Assembly: GCF_000720115.1 (NCBI RefSeq)
Contig: NZ_JOIR01000011.1
Coordinates: 124,001-188,000, forward strand
DNA from: Streptomyces sp. NRRL F-2580
GTDB lineage: Bacteria; Actinomycetota; Actinomycetes; Streptomycetales; Streptomycetaceae
DNA length: 64,000 bases
Direction of reading: 5' to 3'
Part shown: one piece after another, positions 8,376 to 18,352 of the stretch
How positions within the stretch are numbered: the stretch's first letter is position 1
Layout: each line of letters begins with the position of its first letter
The notes under the pieces: model-generated
The model's database searches: none
Seen by the model: only the letters and a program-made list of their open reading frames with translations
What the model was told of the DNA's origin: nothing
Position numbers and translations under genes: made by a program

Positions 8376-9197
8376 CTGGGCAAGCGACAGCCCGAAGGCC
8401 CGCCTCCCGCACCGGTGGTGCAGCGCATTCGACTGCGCTACACCAAGCGCGGCCGCCTCCGGTTCACCAGCCACCGCGACTTCCAGCGCGCCTTCGAGCG
8501 GGCCCTGCGCCGCGCCGAGGTGCCGATGGCGTACTCGGCAGGCTTCACCCCCCACCCGCGCGTCTCGTACGCGAACGCCGCCCCCACCGGGACCGGCAGC
8601 GAGGCCGAATACCTGGAGATCGCCCTCGCCGAGCCCCGCGACCCCGAGAAGCTCCGCGAGCTGCTCGACGAGTCGATGCCGACCGGGCTCGACATCATCG
8701 ACGCCGTCGAGGCCCGCATCTCGGGCCTCGCCGACCGGCTGACCGCCTCCGTGTGGGAGCTGCGCCTGGACGGCGTGGAGCCCGCCGAGGCCGAGCGGGC
8801 CGTGACGGCCTTCCTCGCCGCCGAGACCGTGGAGGTGCAGCGCAAGACCAAGAACGGGATGCGGACCTTCGACACGCGCGGCGCCGTCGTCTCCCTCGAA
8901 GCCCTTCCTGCCCCGGTTGATAGGCCGCTGGACAATGCCTGTGCGATACTGCGGCTGGTTGTTCGGCATCTGACACCTGCCGTGCGACCCGACGACGTCC
9001 TGTCCGGTCTCCGAGCTGTGGCCGACCTGGCGCCGCCGGTCCCCTCAGCGGTGACCAGGCTGGCGCAGGGGCTCTTCGACGAGGAGTCCGGCACGGTGAC
9101 CGACCCGCTCGCGCCCGACCGCGAGGCTGATACGGCCGCTCCACCCACGGCCGCCGTAGCCGCCGACGCGAAGGCGCCGGAAGGTCCCGCCGCGTAG
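8376..9197 (+). CDS. TIGR03936 family radical SAM-associated protein (DUF2344)
   Basis: 273 residues if initiated at CTG 8376, which has an AAGGAG ribosome binding site at 8362-8367; later in-frame GTG codons at 8415 and 8418 lack one. The conserved family core begins at once with R-L-R-Y-T-K-R-G-R-L-R-F-T-S-H-R-D and contains F-T-P-H-P-R-V-S-Y-A and L-P-A-P-V-D-R-P. Members are the standard partner of the TIGR03960 radical SAM protein, here found at 5219-7141, sometimes as a fusion. The last 60 residues are a low-complexity acidic/alanine tail. The biochemical function is unknown. Confidence 0.85.
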   Translation: MGKRQPEGPPPAPVVQRIRLRYTKRGRLRFTSHRDFQRAFERALRRAEVPMAYSAGFTPHPRVSYANAAPTGTGSEAEYLEIALAEPRDPEKLRELLDESMPTGLDIIDAVEARISGLADRLTASVWELRLDGVEPAEAERAVTAFLAAETVEVQRKTKNGMRTFDTRGAVVSLEALPAPVDRPLDNACAILRLVVRHLTPAVRPDDVLSGLRAVADLAPPVPSAVTRLAQGLFDEESGTVTDPLAPDREADTAAPPTAAVAADAKAPEGPAA

Positions 9198-9432
9198 GGA
9201 TCGTCGTCGTCGCGCAGCCCTGGTACTCGGGAGCCACCTGGGTCGGGCCGCGCACTGACCTGAAGACTTCCGCCAGGCCGTACGGACAACACGTACGGAA
9301 CCGGTGGCCATGGACTACAGCTCCCGTGTGGCGAACGCGCCCCGGAGGCCGGTTCCGCGCTCATTACGCGGAGCCGAGCCGGACCGGAAGTCAGCCGCGG
9401 CGCCCGGGAGCGTGACGGGAGAACCGCCCGCA

Positions 9433-12400
9433 ATGCTCAACAACGAAAACGACACCACCGCAGGTAACGCCGACAGCGGCAGCCCCAGCGACAACCTGCC
9501 CCCGCGCAGGCGTCGCCGCGCGGCTTCCCGGCCCGCCGGGCCGCCCGGCGGGGCCACCGCAGAGGCGACCCCGGTGACGGAGGCCGCCGCGGCCGCCCCC
9601 GTCGAGGAGGCCGCTCCGGCCGCCGCCCCCGCACGTACCCGCCGCCGCGCGACCCGCGCCGTGGCCGCTCCCGAGACCACGGCCGAGGCCGTCGTCGAGG
9701 CCCCCGCCGCAGCGGCTCCCGCCGCCGCCCCGGCCGCCGAGGAGCCCGCCGCTCCCGCCCCGCGTGCCCGTCGTCGTGCGACCCGCGCCGTGACCGCTCC
9801 GGAGGCTCCGGCCGCCGAGGCGCCCGTGGTCGAGGCCGCGCCGGTGGTCGAGGAGGAGGCTCCGGCCGCTCCCGCCCCGCGTGCCCGTCGTCGTGCCACC
9901 CGCGCCGTGACCGCTCCGGCCGCCGAGACCGCCGCCGTCGAGGCGCCCGTGGTCGAGGCCGCGCCGGTGGTCGAGGAGGAGGCTCCGGCCGCTCCCGCCC
10001 CGCGTGCCCGCCGCCGTGCGACCCGCGCCGTGACCGCTCCGGAGGCGCCCCGGCCCGTGCCCGCCGCGCCGCGCGTCCGGCCGTGGCCGTCTTCCAGGCC
10101 CCGGTCTTCGCCGAGCCGATGTTCCAGACCCCGGAGACCGCCGCCATGGCCGCCGCGGCCGCCCGCGCCGCCGCCCCGGCCGACGAGGTCGAGGAGGAGA
10201 CGGAGGTCGAGGCCGAGGTCGTCCAGACCCCCGCCCCGCAGCCCGCCGGCCGCCGCCGTCGCCGTGGGCGCGGCGCCGCCGAGTCTGCTCCGGCCGCCGA
10301 GTCCGCTCCGGTCTCCCTCCCCGAGGTGCTCGCCGAGGAGGAGCCCGAGGCCGAGCTCGAAGAGGAGTCCGCCGAGTTCGACGAGGGCGACGAGTCGGGC
10401 GAGCGCCCGTCGCGCCGCCGCCGTCGCGGTGGCCGTCGCCGCCGCCGCGGTGAGGCCGCCGACCTCGACGAGTCCGCCGAGGAGGAGACCGGGGCAGAGG
10501 CCGAGGTCACCGAGCAGGAGACCGACGAGGACGAAGAGGACGAGGCCGAGGAGGCCTTCGGGTCCAGCTCCAGCCGCCGTCGCCGCCGTCGTCGTCGCCG
10601 CAGTGGCGACACCGCCGCCGAGGCCGCCGAAGCGGGTGACGAGGACGGCGTGCGCACCGTCGTCAAGGTCCGCGAGCCGCGCCCGGCCCGGGAGAAGGCC
10701 GAGCCGTCCGACGAGGTCCAGTCCATCAAGGGCTCGACCCGCCTGGAGGCGAAGAAGCAGCGCCGCCGCGAGGGCCGCGAGCAGGGCCGCCGCCGCGTCC
10801 CGATCATCACGGAGGCCGAGTTCCTGGCCCGCCGTGAGGCCGTCGAGCGCGTGATGGTCGTCCGCCAGGCCGGCGAGCGCACCCAGATCGGCGTCCTCGA
10901 GGACAACGTGCTCGTCGAGCACTACGTCAACAAGGAAGAGGCCACGTCGTACGTCGGCAACGTCTACCTGGGCAAGGTCCAGAACGTGCTGCCGTCGATG
11001 GAGGCCGCCTTCATCGACATCGGCAAGGGCCGCAACGCGGTCCTGTACGCCGGTGAGGTCAACTTCGAGGCGCTCGGCATGGCCAACGGGCCGCGCCGCA
11101 TCGAGTCCGCCCTCAAGTCCGGCCAGTCGGTCCTGGTGCAGGTCACCAAGGACCCGATCGGCCACAAGGGCGCCCGCCTGACCAGCCAGGTCTCGCTGCC
11201 CGGCCGCTACCTGGTCTACGTGCCCGAGGGCTCGATGACCGGCATCAGCCGCAAGCTGCCCGACACCGAGCGCGCGCGTCTGAAGACCATCCTCAAGAAG
11301 ATCGTCCCCGAGGACGCGGGCGTCATCGTGCGCACCGCCGCCGAGGGCGCGAGCGAGGACGAGCTGCGCCGCGACGTCGAGCGTCTGCAGGGCCAGTGGG
11401 AGGAGATCCAGAAGAAGTCGAAGCAGATCTCGACCTCTTCGCCGAGCCTCCTGTACGGCGAGCCGGACATGACCGTCCGCGTCGTGCGCGACATCTTCAA
11501 CGAGGACTTCTCGAAGGTCATCGTCAGCGGTGACGGCGCGTGGGAGACCATCCACGGCTACGTGAACCACGTGGCCCCGGACCTGGCCGACCGGCTGTCG
11601 CGCTGGACCTCCGAGGTCGACGTCTTCGCGACGTACCGGATCGACGAGCAGCTCGCCAAGGCGCTCGACCGCAAGGTGTGGCTGCCCTCGGGCGGCTCGC
11701 TTGTGATCGACAAGACCGAGGCGATGATCGTCATCGACGTCAACACCGGCAAGTTCACCGGTCAGGGCGGCAACCTCGAGGAGACCGTCACCAGGAACAA
11801 CCTGGAGGCGGCCGAGGAGATCGTGCGCCAGCTGCGGCTGCGCGACCTGGGCGGCATCGTCGTCATCGACTTCATCGACATGGTCCTGGAGTCCAACCGC
11901 GACCTGGTCCTGCGCCGGATGCTGGAGTGCCTGGGCCGCGACCGTACGAAGCACCAGGTGGCCGAGGTCACCTCGCTGGGCCTGGTCCAGATGACCCGCA
12001 AGCGGGTGGGCCAGGGCCTGCTGGAGTCCTTCTCCGAGACCTGCGTCCACTGCAACGGCCGCGGTGTCATCGTCCACATGGAGACGCCGACCGCGATCGG
12101 CGGCGGTGGCAACGGCAAGCGCTCGAAGCGCCGCGGTGGCCGTGGCGAGTTCGACCAGCACGACCACGAAATCGAGACGGTCGAGGCGGTCGAGACGGTC
12201 GAGACGGACTTCGAGTCCGAGGCGGAGGTGGCTGCCGAGGCCGCCGCTCCGCGGGCGCTGCCCGAGCCGGAGTTCGTCGCGGACGAGGAGCTCTACAGCA
12301 GCCCGGCCGAGGCCGAGGCCGCTGCGGGTCTCAGCAGCCGTCGCAACCGGCGCCGCGCCACCCGCAAGGCGACCGCTCCGGCGGGCGCCCCGCGCGGTGC

Positions 12401-13067
12401 TGCCGCTCCGGCGCAGGCCCCGGCCCCCGCGGCCGAGGCGGAGCCGGTGATCGAGCCGGCCGACACGGTGCTGGTGCCCGAGCCCGAGCCCGTCGTCGAG
12501 GCCGAGCCCGTGGCCGAGGTCGTCTCGGAGCCGGTGGCGGAGGAGGCCCCCAAGGGCCGTACCCGTCGCCGTGCGACCCGTAAGGCCACCGCCCCGGCGG
12601 GTGCCCCGGCCCCCGCGGCCGAGGTGGCCCCGGAGCCGGAGCCGGTCGTCGTGCCGGAGCCCGAGCCGGTCGTCGAGCCCGAGGCCGTGGCCGTGGTCGA
12701 GGAGGCCCCGGTGGCGGAGGCCGCACCGGCCCGTCCGCGTCGGCGTGCCACCCGTAAGGCCACCGCACCCGCCGGTTCCCCGGCGGGCGCGGCGGAGGCC
12801 GCCGTGGTGGTCGTCGAGGCCCCGGTGACCGAGGCCCCGGCTCCCGCCGAGGAGGCCGCGCCGGCGAAGAAGGCCGCCAAGAAGGCTCCGGCCAAGAAGG
12901 CGACCACGGCGAAGAAGGCCCCGGCCAAGAAGGCGGCGGCCGCCAAGAAGACCGTGGCCAAGAAGGCGGCCACGACCAAGAAGACCGCGGCGAAGCGGGC
13001 GACGAAGAAGACGGCGGCGGCCGAGCAGCAGGGCGCCCCGTCCGTCTCGGCTCCGGCCGAAGCCTGA
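9433..13067 (+). CDS. rne: Ribonuclease E/G, frameshifted in this sequence near 10047
   Basis: The start is ATG 9433 behind GGGAGA. Codons 1 to about 205 run in one frame; around 10045-10052 the coding signal moves to the -1 frame, which continues to the TGA at 13065-13067. Restoring one base would give about 1,211 residues. The N-terminal half holds four or five repeats of an R-R-R-A-T-R-A-V-T-A-P-E unit, then acidic/arginine-rich blocks. The catalytic core (about 10800-12090) has the S1-like segment (Y-V-G-N-V-Y-L-G-K-V), D-V-N-T-G-K-F, V-I-D-F-I-D-M and the zinc-link C-V-H-C. The C-terminus is Ala/Lys-rich. The enzyme performs endonucleolytic RNA processing and decay. The break lies in a C-run within repeats, so a sequencing or assembly indel is the likeliest explanation. 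Confidence 0.88.
9630..10045 (+). repeat. In-gene tandem repeats encoding RRRATRAVTAPE units
   Basis: Copies of a segment around CGTGCCCGTCGTCGTGCGAC recur at about 9632, 9764, 9879 and 10002. They encode arginine-rich R-A-R-R-R-A-T-R-A motifs separated by Ala/Pro/Glu/Val spacers in the RNase E N-terminal region. Their near identity makes this stretch prone to slippage and misassembly. Confidence 0.8.
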
Positions 13068-13074
13068 TCCGCAC

Positions 13075-13116
13075 ATGACCGTGGGCCCCGCCGCTCGGCG
13101 GGGCCCACGGGTCATG
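13075..13116 (+). terminator. Strong terminator after rne
   Basis: A perfect 14-bp inverted repeat (CCGTGGGCCCCGCC at 13079-13092 and its complement at 13097-13110) with a 4-base GCTC loop, extended by ATGACC/GGTCAT on the outside with one bulge. Confidence 0.85.
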
Positions 13117-13127
13117 CGGGGCCCGGT

Positions 13128-13156
13128 TTGACCCTCCGGAACCGGCCCCGTAACCT
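13128..13156 (+). promoter_or_regulatory. Sigma70-like promoter of rplU-rpmA
   Basis: TTGACC at 13128-13133 and TAACCT at 13151-13156 are separated by exactly 17 bases. The predicted transcript start near 13163 leaves a leader of about 190 nt before rplU, long for this genome and possibly regulatory. Confidence 0.7.
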
Positions 13157-13353
13157 AGACCGTCGGCGTGTCTTGGACGAATCCGTCCAGTGTGCGCCGC
13201 GCTCCTGAGCACCTTCCTCCCGTTCCGCACGCGCGAGCGTCGTCGAGAGAGGCCGCTCGTCCAATCCGGATCAGAGCCGTCCCCGTCCGTACGAGGGGCC
13301 TGCCTGAGCGGCTGGCTTCAGGAGCATCCGTCCCGAGTGAGAGAGAGATCCGC

Positions 13354-13674
13354 GTGTACGCCATCGTGCGCAGCGGTGGTCGCCAGCACAAGGTTGCTGT
13401 CGGCGACATCGTTGAGGTTGACAAGATTTCCACTGCCAAGGTTGGCGACACGGTCGAGCTCTCGACCCTGCTCGTTGTCGACGGCGAAGCCGTGACCAGC
13501 GACCCGTGGGTGCTGGCCGGTATCAAGGTCACGGCCGAGGTCGTGGACCACCACAAGGGCGCCAAGATCGACATCCTGCGCTACAAGAACAAGACCGGCT
13601 ACCGCCGTCGCCAGGGTCACCGCCAGCAGTACACGGCGATCAAGGTCACCGGTATCCCCGCGGCTGCGAAGTAA
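13354..13674 (+). CDS. rplU: 50S ribosomal protein L21
   Basis: 106 residues beginning with GTG ([14 protein letters not shown]), the standard L21 N-terminus, preceded by a GAGAGAG-rich ribosome binding region at 13341-13347. It contains the canonical L21 segments [10 protein letters not shown] and [16 protein letters not shown] (R-Y-K-N here). Upstream codons in the same frame lie in the leader and are not L21-like. It binds 23S rRNA domain VI near L20. Co-transcribed with rpmA 13 bases downstream, as in most bacteria. Confidence 0.97.
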   Translation: MYAIVRSGGRQHKVAVGDIVEVDKISTAKVGDTVELSTLLVVDGEAVTSDPWVLAGIKVTAEVVDHHKGAKIDILRYKNKTGYRRRQGHRQQYTAIKVTGIPAAAK

Positions 13675-13687
13675 GAGGGACTGAGAC

Positions 13688-13942
13688 ATGGCACACAAGA
13701 AGGGCGCATCGTCCACCCGGAACGGGCGCGACTCCAATGCCCAGCGGCTCGGCGTGAAGCGCTTCGGCGGTCAGGTCGTCTCCGCCGGCGAGATCCTCGT
13801 CCGCCAGCGTGGCACCCACTTCCACCCGGGTTCGGGTGTCGGTCGTGGTGGCGACGACACGCTGTTCGCGCTGCAGGCGGGTGCCGTGCAGTTCGGCACG
13901 CACCGTGGCCGCAAGGTCGTCAACATCGTTCCGGCCGCCTGA
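13688..13942 (+). CDS. rpmA: 50S ribosomal protein L27
   Basis: 84 residues with the classic [17 protein letters not shown]-terminus, which reaches toward the peptidyl-transferase centre, and the G-x-x-I-x-R-Q-R-G-T-x-x-x-P-G-x-x-V-G-x-G-x-D-x-T-L-F-A signature. No Firmicutes-type cleavable N-terminal extension is present. It forms an operon with rplU and is followed by a long terminator hairpin before obg. Confidence 0.98.
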   Translation: MAHKKGASSTRNGRDSNAQRLGVKRFGGQVVSAGEILVRQRGTHFHPGSGVGRGGDDTLFALQAGAVQFGTHRGRKVVNIVPAA

Positions 13943-13975
13943 TCCAGCTTCGGCTGATCAAGCGTTCGTAACTTC

Positions 13976-14032
13976 CCGAGGGCGGATCTCAGCTCTTCCC
14001 GGCACTGGCCGGGAAGAGAGGTCCGCCCTCGG
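13976..14032 (+). terminator. Long terminator hairpin between rpmA and obg
   Basis: The outer stem CCGAGGGCGGA pairs with TCCGCCCTCGG, and an inner stem CTCTTCCCGGC pairs with GCCGGGAAGAG, giving a two-part hairpin of 57 bases. Confidence 0.8.
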
Positions 14033-14110
14033 TGCGTTGGTACGTACAGACGTTTTAATGGACAGCAAGGCCTGTCCGGGACATTCCCGTATGTAACTGG
14101 AGGAACAACC

Positions 14111-15556
14111 ATGACCACCTTCGTGGACCGCGTCGAGCTGCACGTCGCCGCGGGTAACGGGGGCCACGGCTGCGCCTCCGTTCACCGGGAGAAGTTCAAG
14201 CCGCTCGGCGGCCCCGACGGCGGCAACGGCGGCCGTGGCGGCGACGTCATCCTGGTGGTGGAGCAGGCGATCACCACCCTGCTGGACTACCACCACAGCC
14301 CCCACCGCAAGGCCACCAACGGCAAGCCCGGCGAGGGCGGCAACCGCTCCGGCAAGGACGGCCAGGACCTGATCCTGCCCGTGCCGGACGGCACCGTCGT
14401 CCTCGACAAGGAGGGCAACGTCCTCGCCGACCTCGTCGGCCAGGGCACCACCTACGTGGCCGCGGAGGGCGGCCGCGGCGGTCTCGGCAACGCCGCGCTC
14501 TCCTCCGCCCGCCGCAAGGCGCCCGGCTTCGCGCTCCTCGGCGTCCCCGGCACCACCGGCGACATCGTCCTGGAGCTCAAGACCGTCGCCGACGTGGCGC
14601 TGGTCGGCTTCCCGAGCGCCGGCAAGTCCTCGCTGATCTCGGTGCTCTCCTCGGCCAAGCCGAAGATCGCGGACTACCCCTTCACCACCCTCGTCCCGAA
14701 CCTGGGCGTCGTCACGGCCGGCTCGACGGTCTACACGATCGCCGACGTCCCGGGCCTGATCCCCGGCGCCAGCCAGGGCCGTGGCCTGGGCCTTGAGTTC
14801 CTGCGCCACGTCGAGCGCTGCTCGGTGCTCGTGCACGTCCTGGACACCGCCACCCTGGAGTCCGACCGCGACCCGATCGCCGACCTCGACGTCATCGAGG
14901 AGGAGCTCAAGCTCTACGGCGGCGGTCTGGAGAAGCGCCCGCGCCTCGTCGTCCTGAACAAGGTCGACATCCCGGACGGCCAGGAGCTCGCCGACATGGT
15001 CCGCCCGGACCTGGAGGCCCGCGGCTACAAGGTCTTCGAGGTCTCCGCGGTCGCCCGTACGGGCCTGAAGGAGCTCTCCTTCTTCCTCGCCGAGGTGATC
15101 GCCAAGGCCCGCGCCCGCAAGCCGAAGGAGGAGGCGACCCGCATCGTCATCCGTCCGAAGGCCGTGGACGACGCCGGCTTCACCGTCACCTACGACGAGG
15201 TCGAGGACGTCTACACGGTGCGCGGCGAGAAGCCGGAGCGCTGGGTCCGCCAGACCGACTTCAACAACGACGAGGCCGTCGGTTACCTCGCCGACCGCCT
15301 CAACCGCCTCGGTGTCGAGGAAGCGCTGAAGAAGGCCGGCGCCCGCGCCGGCGACGGCGTGGCGATCGGCTCCGACGACAACGCGGTCGTCTTCGACTGG
15401 GAGCCGACCGTGATGGCCGGCGCCGAGATGCTGGGCCGCCGCGGCGAGGACCACCGTCTGGACGCCCCGCGTCCGGCCACCACCCGCCGCAAGGACAAGG
15501 AAGCCCAGCGCGGGGACTCGGTGCAGAAGGAGTACGACGAATTCCGGCCGTTCTAG
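14111..15556 (+). CDS. obg: GTPase Obg/CgtA
   Basis: 481 residues with three domains: the glycine-rich Obg fold (about 1-158, with G-G-x-G-G-x-G-G-D-V and [11 protein letters not shown]), the GTPase domain (P-loop G-F-P-S-A-G-K-S-S at about 166, D-V-P-G-L-I near 213, N-K-V-D near 282) and a C-terminal OCT domain (about 345-425). Obg proteins associate with the 50S subunit and act in ribosome assembly; in Streptomyces obg has been linked to the onset of aerial growth and sporulation. GGAGG lies 7 bases before the ATG. It is separated from rpmA by a terminator, so it has its own promoter. Confidence 0.97.
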   Translation: MTTFVDRVELHVAAGNGGHGCASVHREKFKPLGGPDGGNGGRGGDVILVVEQAITTLLDYHHSPHRKATNGKPGEGGNRSGKDGQDLILPVPDGTVVLDKEGNVLADLVGQGTTYVAAEGGRGGLGNAALSSARRKAPGFALLGVPGTTGDIVLELKTVADVALVGFPSAGKSSLISVLSSAKPKIADYPFTTLVPNLGVVTAGSTVYTIADVPGLIPGASQGRGLGLEFLRHVERCSVLVHVLDTATLESDRDPIADLDVIEEELKLYGGGLEKRPRLVVLNKVDIPDGQELADMVRPDLEARGYKVFEVSAVARTGLKELSFFLAEVIAKARARKPKEEATRIVIRPKAVDDAGFTVTYDEVEDVYTVRGEKPERWVRQTDFNNDEAVGYLADRLNRLGVEEALKKAGARAGDGVAIGSDDNAVVFDWEPTVMAGAEMLGRRGEDHRLDAPRPATTRRKDKEAQRGDSVQKEYDEFRPF

Positions 15557-15557
15557 T

Positions 15558-15586
15558 CCCCTCCCGGGGGAATCTGCCCCGGAGGG
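15558..15586 (+). terminator. Hairpin after obg
   Basis: CCCTCC-GGGG pairs with CCCCGGAGGG across a short loop, with one bulged base, two bases after the stop codon. Confidence 0.5.
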
Positions 15587-15613
15587 TTTGAAGGCGTCTT
15601 TATGTGGGTCGCC

Positions 15614-15619
15614 TAGGAT
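15614..15619 (+). promoter_or_regulatory. -10 box (TAGGAT) of a leaderless promoter for the GT2 gene
   Basis: TAGGAT is followed by 7 bases and then the GTG at 15627, with no ribosome binding site. A TTGAAG at 15588-15593 could be a widely spaced -35 box (20 bases). Confidence 0.5.
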
Positions 15620-15626
15620 CCTTCGG

Positions 15627-17243
15627 GTGAACAGCAGCAACCTCCCCACGGTCTCCGTCGTGGTCATCGCGTACAACGACGCCGGGCTCGTGGGCGAGGC
15701 CGTCTCCTCGGCCCTCGCCCAGGGCCCGGTGGTCGCCGAGGTCATCGCGGTGAACGACGCCTCGTCCGACGGCACCGCGCGGGTGCTGGACGAGCTGGCG
15801 GCCGCGCACCCCCGCCTGAAGGTCGTGCACCGCACGGAGAACAGCGGGGGGTGCGGCACCCCGCGCAACGACGGGATCGCGGCCGCGTCCGGCCGGTACG
15901 TCCTCTTCCTCGACAGCGACGACGTCCTGCCGCCGGGTGCGGCCGACGCCCTGGTGCGCACCGCCGAACAGCACGGCGCCCCGGTCACCGTCGGCGCGGC
16001 GGTCCGGCGCGAGCTGCCCCAGCGCCACGACGTGCCGTGGATGCCCGGGCTGTACACGCCCGGCGACGTCATCGAGCGGCCGGCGGACCGGCCCGAGCTC
16101 GTGCGCGACACCCTCTGCGTCAACAAGCTCTACGACCGCGCCTTCCTGGAGGAGCACGGCCTGCGCTTCCCCGACGGCCGTTTCGTCTACGAGGACTTCG
16201 TCTTCACCTCGCGCATGCTGGCCGCGGCCCCGCGCATCGCCGTCACCGGCGACCTCGTCTACGTCTGGCATGTGCGCCGCAGCGCCGCCCAGGTGTCGAT
16301 CTCCCTGGACCGCAAGGACGTCGGGAACTGGCGCGCCCGCATCGAGGCCCACCGGACGGCCGCCCGGACCCTCGCCGCCGCCTCCCCGGCGCTGGGCAGC
16401 GCCTGCCAGGTGAAGTTCCTCGAGTACGACCTGCGCATGTACCTGCGCGAGCTCGGCAAGGACCCCGAGTACCAGGCCGCCTGGTGGACCCTCACCCGCG
16501 AGTACCTCGACACCTTCGCCGAGGCCGACATCGCGTCCGCCGCCGCCCACGCCCGCTGGATCGTGGGGGTGCTGCGCGCCACCGAGACCCCGCCCGCCGA
16601 CGTCGGCCGGCTCACCCGGCTGGCCGCGGAACCGCCGCGGCTGCTGCCCCCGTACGCGGTCGGGCCCACCGGTGCCCCGGTGTGGAGCGAGGAGATCCCG
16701 GTCGAGCTGGACGGCCTGGCCGGGCTGCCGGTCGCCGAACTGCCCGTCACCGTCGACGCCGAACCGGCCGGCCGCGGCGCCGTCCGGATCCGCCTGCACG
16801 ACCTGTACGGGCGCCTCGCCGAGGCCGGGCCCCGGACCGTGCAGCTGAGCTTCATCCCGCGCGCGGGAGCCGAGCCGGTCCTCGCCCAGCCGGTCGAGCT
16901 GCGCCCCGACCGCAACGGCGGCTGGATCGCCGTACTGCCCTTCCGGCTGGCCGACCTGGCCGTCACGGGCCGCCGCCAGGGGCTGCGCAGGATGCAGGCC
17001 TGGAACGTCGGGGTGCGCGTGGAGTGCGCCGACGGGAGCTCGGTGTTCACCTCCCTGCGCCCCGGTGGTCGTCTGCTCCGCCGTCGGGCCCTGCCCAGCA
17101 GCCGGTACGGTGTTCTGCTGGCGCAGCCCTACCGGACGGGGGCCGGCGCCCTCGCGCTGCGCCTCGCGCCCGGTGCCGAGGGAGCGCTGTACCTCGTGCG
17201 CAACCGCCTCCACCGGGCCCGGGCGGGCCGCGGGGCGGGCTGA
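15627..17243 (+). CDS. Glycosyltransferase family 2 protein, envelope glycopolymer type
   Basis: 538 residues from GTG 15627; the upstream in-frame TTG at 15588 is rejected because the promoter lies between. The GT-A domain spans about residues 1-240: V-S-V-V-V-I-A-Y-N-D nucleotide-binding start, N-D-A-S-S-D-G-T, E-N-S-G-G-C-G-T-P-R-N and the D-S-D-D metal site. A helical segment and a beta-rich C-terminal domain follow. This N-terminal domain closely resembles that of the GT2/CDP-glycerol fusion at 19581-22469 (same E-N-S-G-G-C-G and L-F-L-D-S-D-D-V-L pattern), suggesting the same polymer. galE follows 60 bases downstream. Donor and acceptor are unknown. Confidence 0.85.
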   Translation: MNSSNLPTVSVVVIAYNDAGLVGEAVSSALAQGPVVAEVIAVNDASSDGTARVLDELAAAHPRLKVVHRTENSGGCGTPRNDGIAAASGRYVLFLDSDDVLPPGAADALVRTAEQHGAPVTVGAAVRRELPQRHDVPWMPGLYTPGDVIERPADRPELVRDTLCVNKLYDRAFLEEHGLRFPDGRFVYEDFVFTSRMLAAAPRIAVTGDLVYVWHVRRSAAQVSISLDRKDVGNWRARIEAHRTAARTLAAASPALGSACQVKFLEYDLRMYLRELGKDPEYQAAWWTLTREYLDTFAEADIASAAAHARWIVGVLRATETPPADVGRLTRLAAEPPRLLPPYAVGPTGAPVWSEEIPVELDGLAGLPVAELPVTVDAEPAGRGAVRIRLHDLYGRLAEAGPRTVQLSFIPRAGAEPVLAQPVELRPDRNGGWIAVLPFRLADLAVTGRRQGLRRMQAWNVGVRVECADGSSVFTSLRPGGRLLRRRALPSSRYGVLLAQPYRTGAGALALRLAPGAEGALYLVRNRLHRARAGRGAG

Positions 17244-17303
17244 CGACCCCATCCACACCGCTGCGTTTCCCCACCGAAGTCGGACAGAACCAAGGAGATA
17301 CAC

Positions 17304-18317
17304 ATGACGTTTCTGATCACCGGTGGCGCCGGTTACATCGGCGCGCACGTCGTCCGCGCGATGCTGCTCGCGGGGGAGAAGGTCGTCGTGCTCGACGACC
17401 TGTCCACGGGCAACGAGGACCGCGTCCCGGAGGGCGTCCCGCTGGTGGTCGGCTCCGTCCTGGACCGGCTGACCCTGGACAAGACCCTCCGCGCGCACAA
17501 GATCACCGGCGTGGTGCACCTGGCGGGCAAGAAGCAGGTCGGCGAGTCCGTCGAGAAGCCGCTGTACTACTACCACGAGAACGTGCAGGGCCTCACGGTC
17601 CTGCTCCAGGCCGTGGCCGAGGCGGGCATCCGCAACTTCCTCTTCTCCTCCTCCGCCTCCGTCTACGGCATGCCCGACGTGGACCTGGTCACCGAGGACA
17701 CCCCCTGCGCGCCGCTGAGCCCCTACGGCGAGACGAAGCTGGCCGGCGAGTGGCTGGTCCGCGCCGCGGGCAAGGCGCACGGCATCTCCACCGCCTGCCT
17801 GCGCTACTTCAACGTGGCCGGCGCGGCGACCCCCGAGCTGGCCGACACCGGCGTCTTCAACCTGGTCCCGATGGTCTTCGAGCGCTACGACGCCGGCCAG
17901 GGCGCCAAGATCTTCGGTGACGACTACCCGACCCCCGACGGCACCTGCATCCGCGACTACATCCACGTCGAGGACCTCGCGGAGGCCCACGTGGCGGCGG
18001 CCCGCAAGCTCGCCGAGTGGGGTGCGGCCGGGGAGTACAAGGACCTCACCGTCAACATCGGGCGCGGCGAGGGGGTCTCGGTCGCCGAAATGGTGGCGCT
18101 CCTGAACAAGAACACCGGGCACGACTACCCGCCGGTGATCAGCCCGCGCCGCGCCGGCGACCCGGCGAAGGTCGTGGCCTCGGCCGACAAGATCACCAGC
18201 GAGCTGGGCTGGAAGGCCCGGCACGACGTCCGCGAGATGGTCACCTCCGCCTGGGCGGGCTGGGAGGCCAACAAGGCCGCCCGCACGGACCGCCACAAGG
18301 ACGTCCACACGGCCTGA
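17304..18317 (+). CDS. galE: UDP-glucose 4-epimerase
   Basis: 337 residues, a short-chain dehydrogenase/epimerase of the extended class. The NAD-binding G-x-x-G-x-x-G is seen as G-G-A-G-Y-I-G at residues 7-13, the catalytic S-S-S/Y-x-x-x-K as S-S-A-S-V-Y-G and S-P-Y-G-E-T-K near 116-148, and Y-F-N-V-A-G-A follows. It interconverts UDP-glucose and UDP-galactose (or the N-acetyl forms). A strong AAGGAG site lies 7 bases before the ATG. Placement between glycosyltransferase genes suggests it supplies galactose-type donors for the envelope polymer rather than serving galactose catabolism. Confidence 0.93.
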   Translation: MTFLITGGAGYIGAHVVRAMLLAGEKVVVLDDLSTGNEDRVPEGVPLVVGSVLDRLTLDKTLRAHKITGVVHLAGKKQVGESVEKPLYYYHENVQGLTVLLQAVAEAGIRNFLFSSSASVYGMPDVDLVTEDTPCAPLSPYGETKLAGEWLVRAAGKAHGISTACLRYFNVAGAATPELADTGVFNLVPMVFERYDAGQGAKIFGDDYPTPDGTCIRDYIHVEDLAEAHVAAARKLAEWGAAGEYKDLTVNIGRGEGVSVAEMVALLNKNTGHDYPPVISPRRAGDPAKVVASADKITSELGWKARHDVREMVTSAWAGWEANKAARTDRHKDVHTA

Positions 18318-18352
18318 CCGGCCGACGGTCACCGGATGACACCGGATACACA

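Noticed and set aside
10040..10060. Programmed -1 ribosomal frameshifting in rne
   Set aside because: No X-XXY-YYZ slippery heptamer or downstream pseudoknot is apparent; a missing C in a short run explains the break more simply.
9315..13115. A 1,266-residue minus-strand open frame opposite rne
   Set aside because: Repetitive Leu/Gly/Arg translation of the rne repeats with no recognisable motif; the plus strand encodes RNase E.
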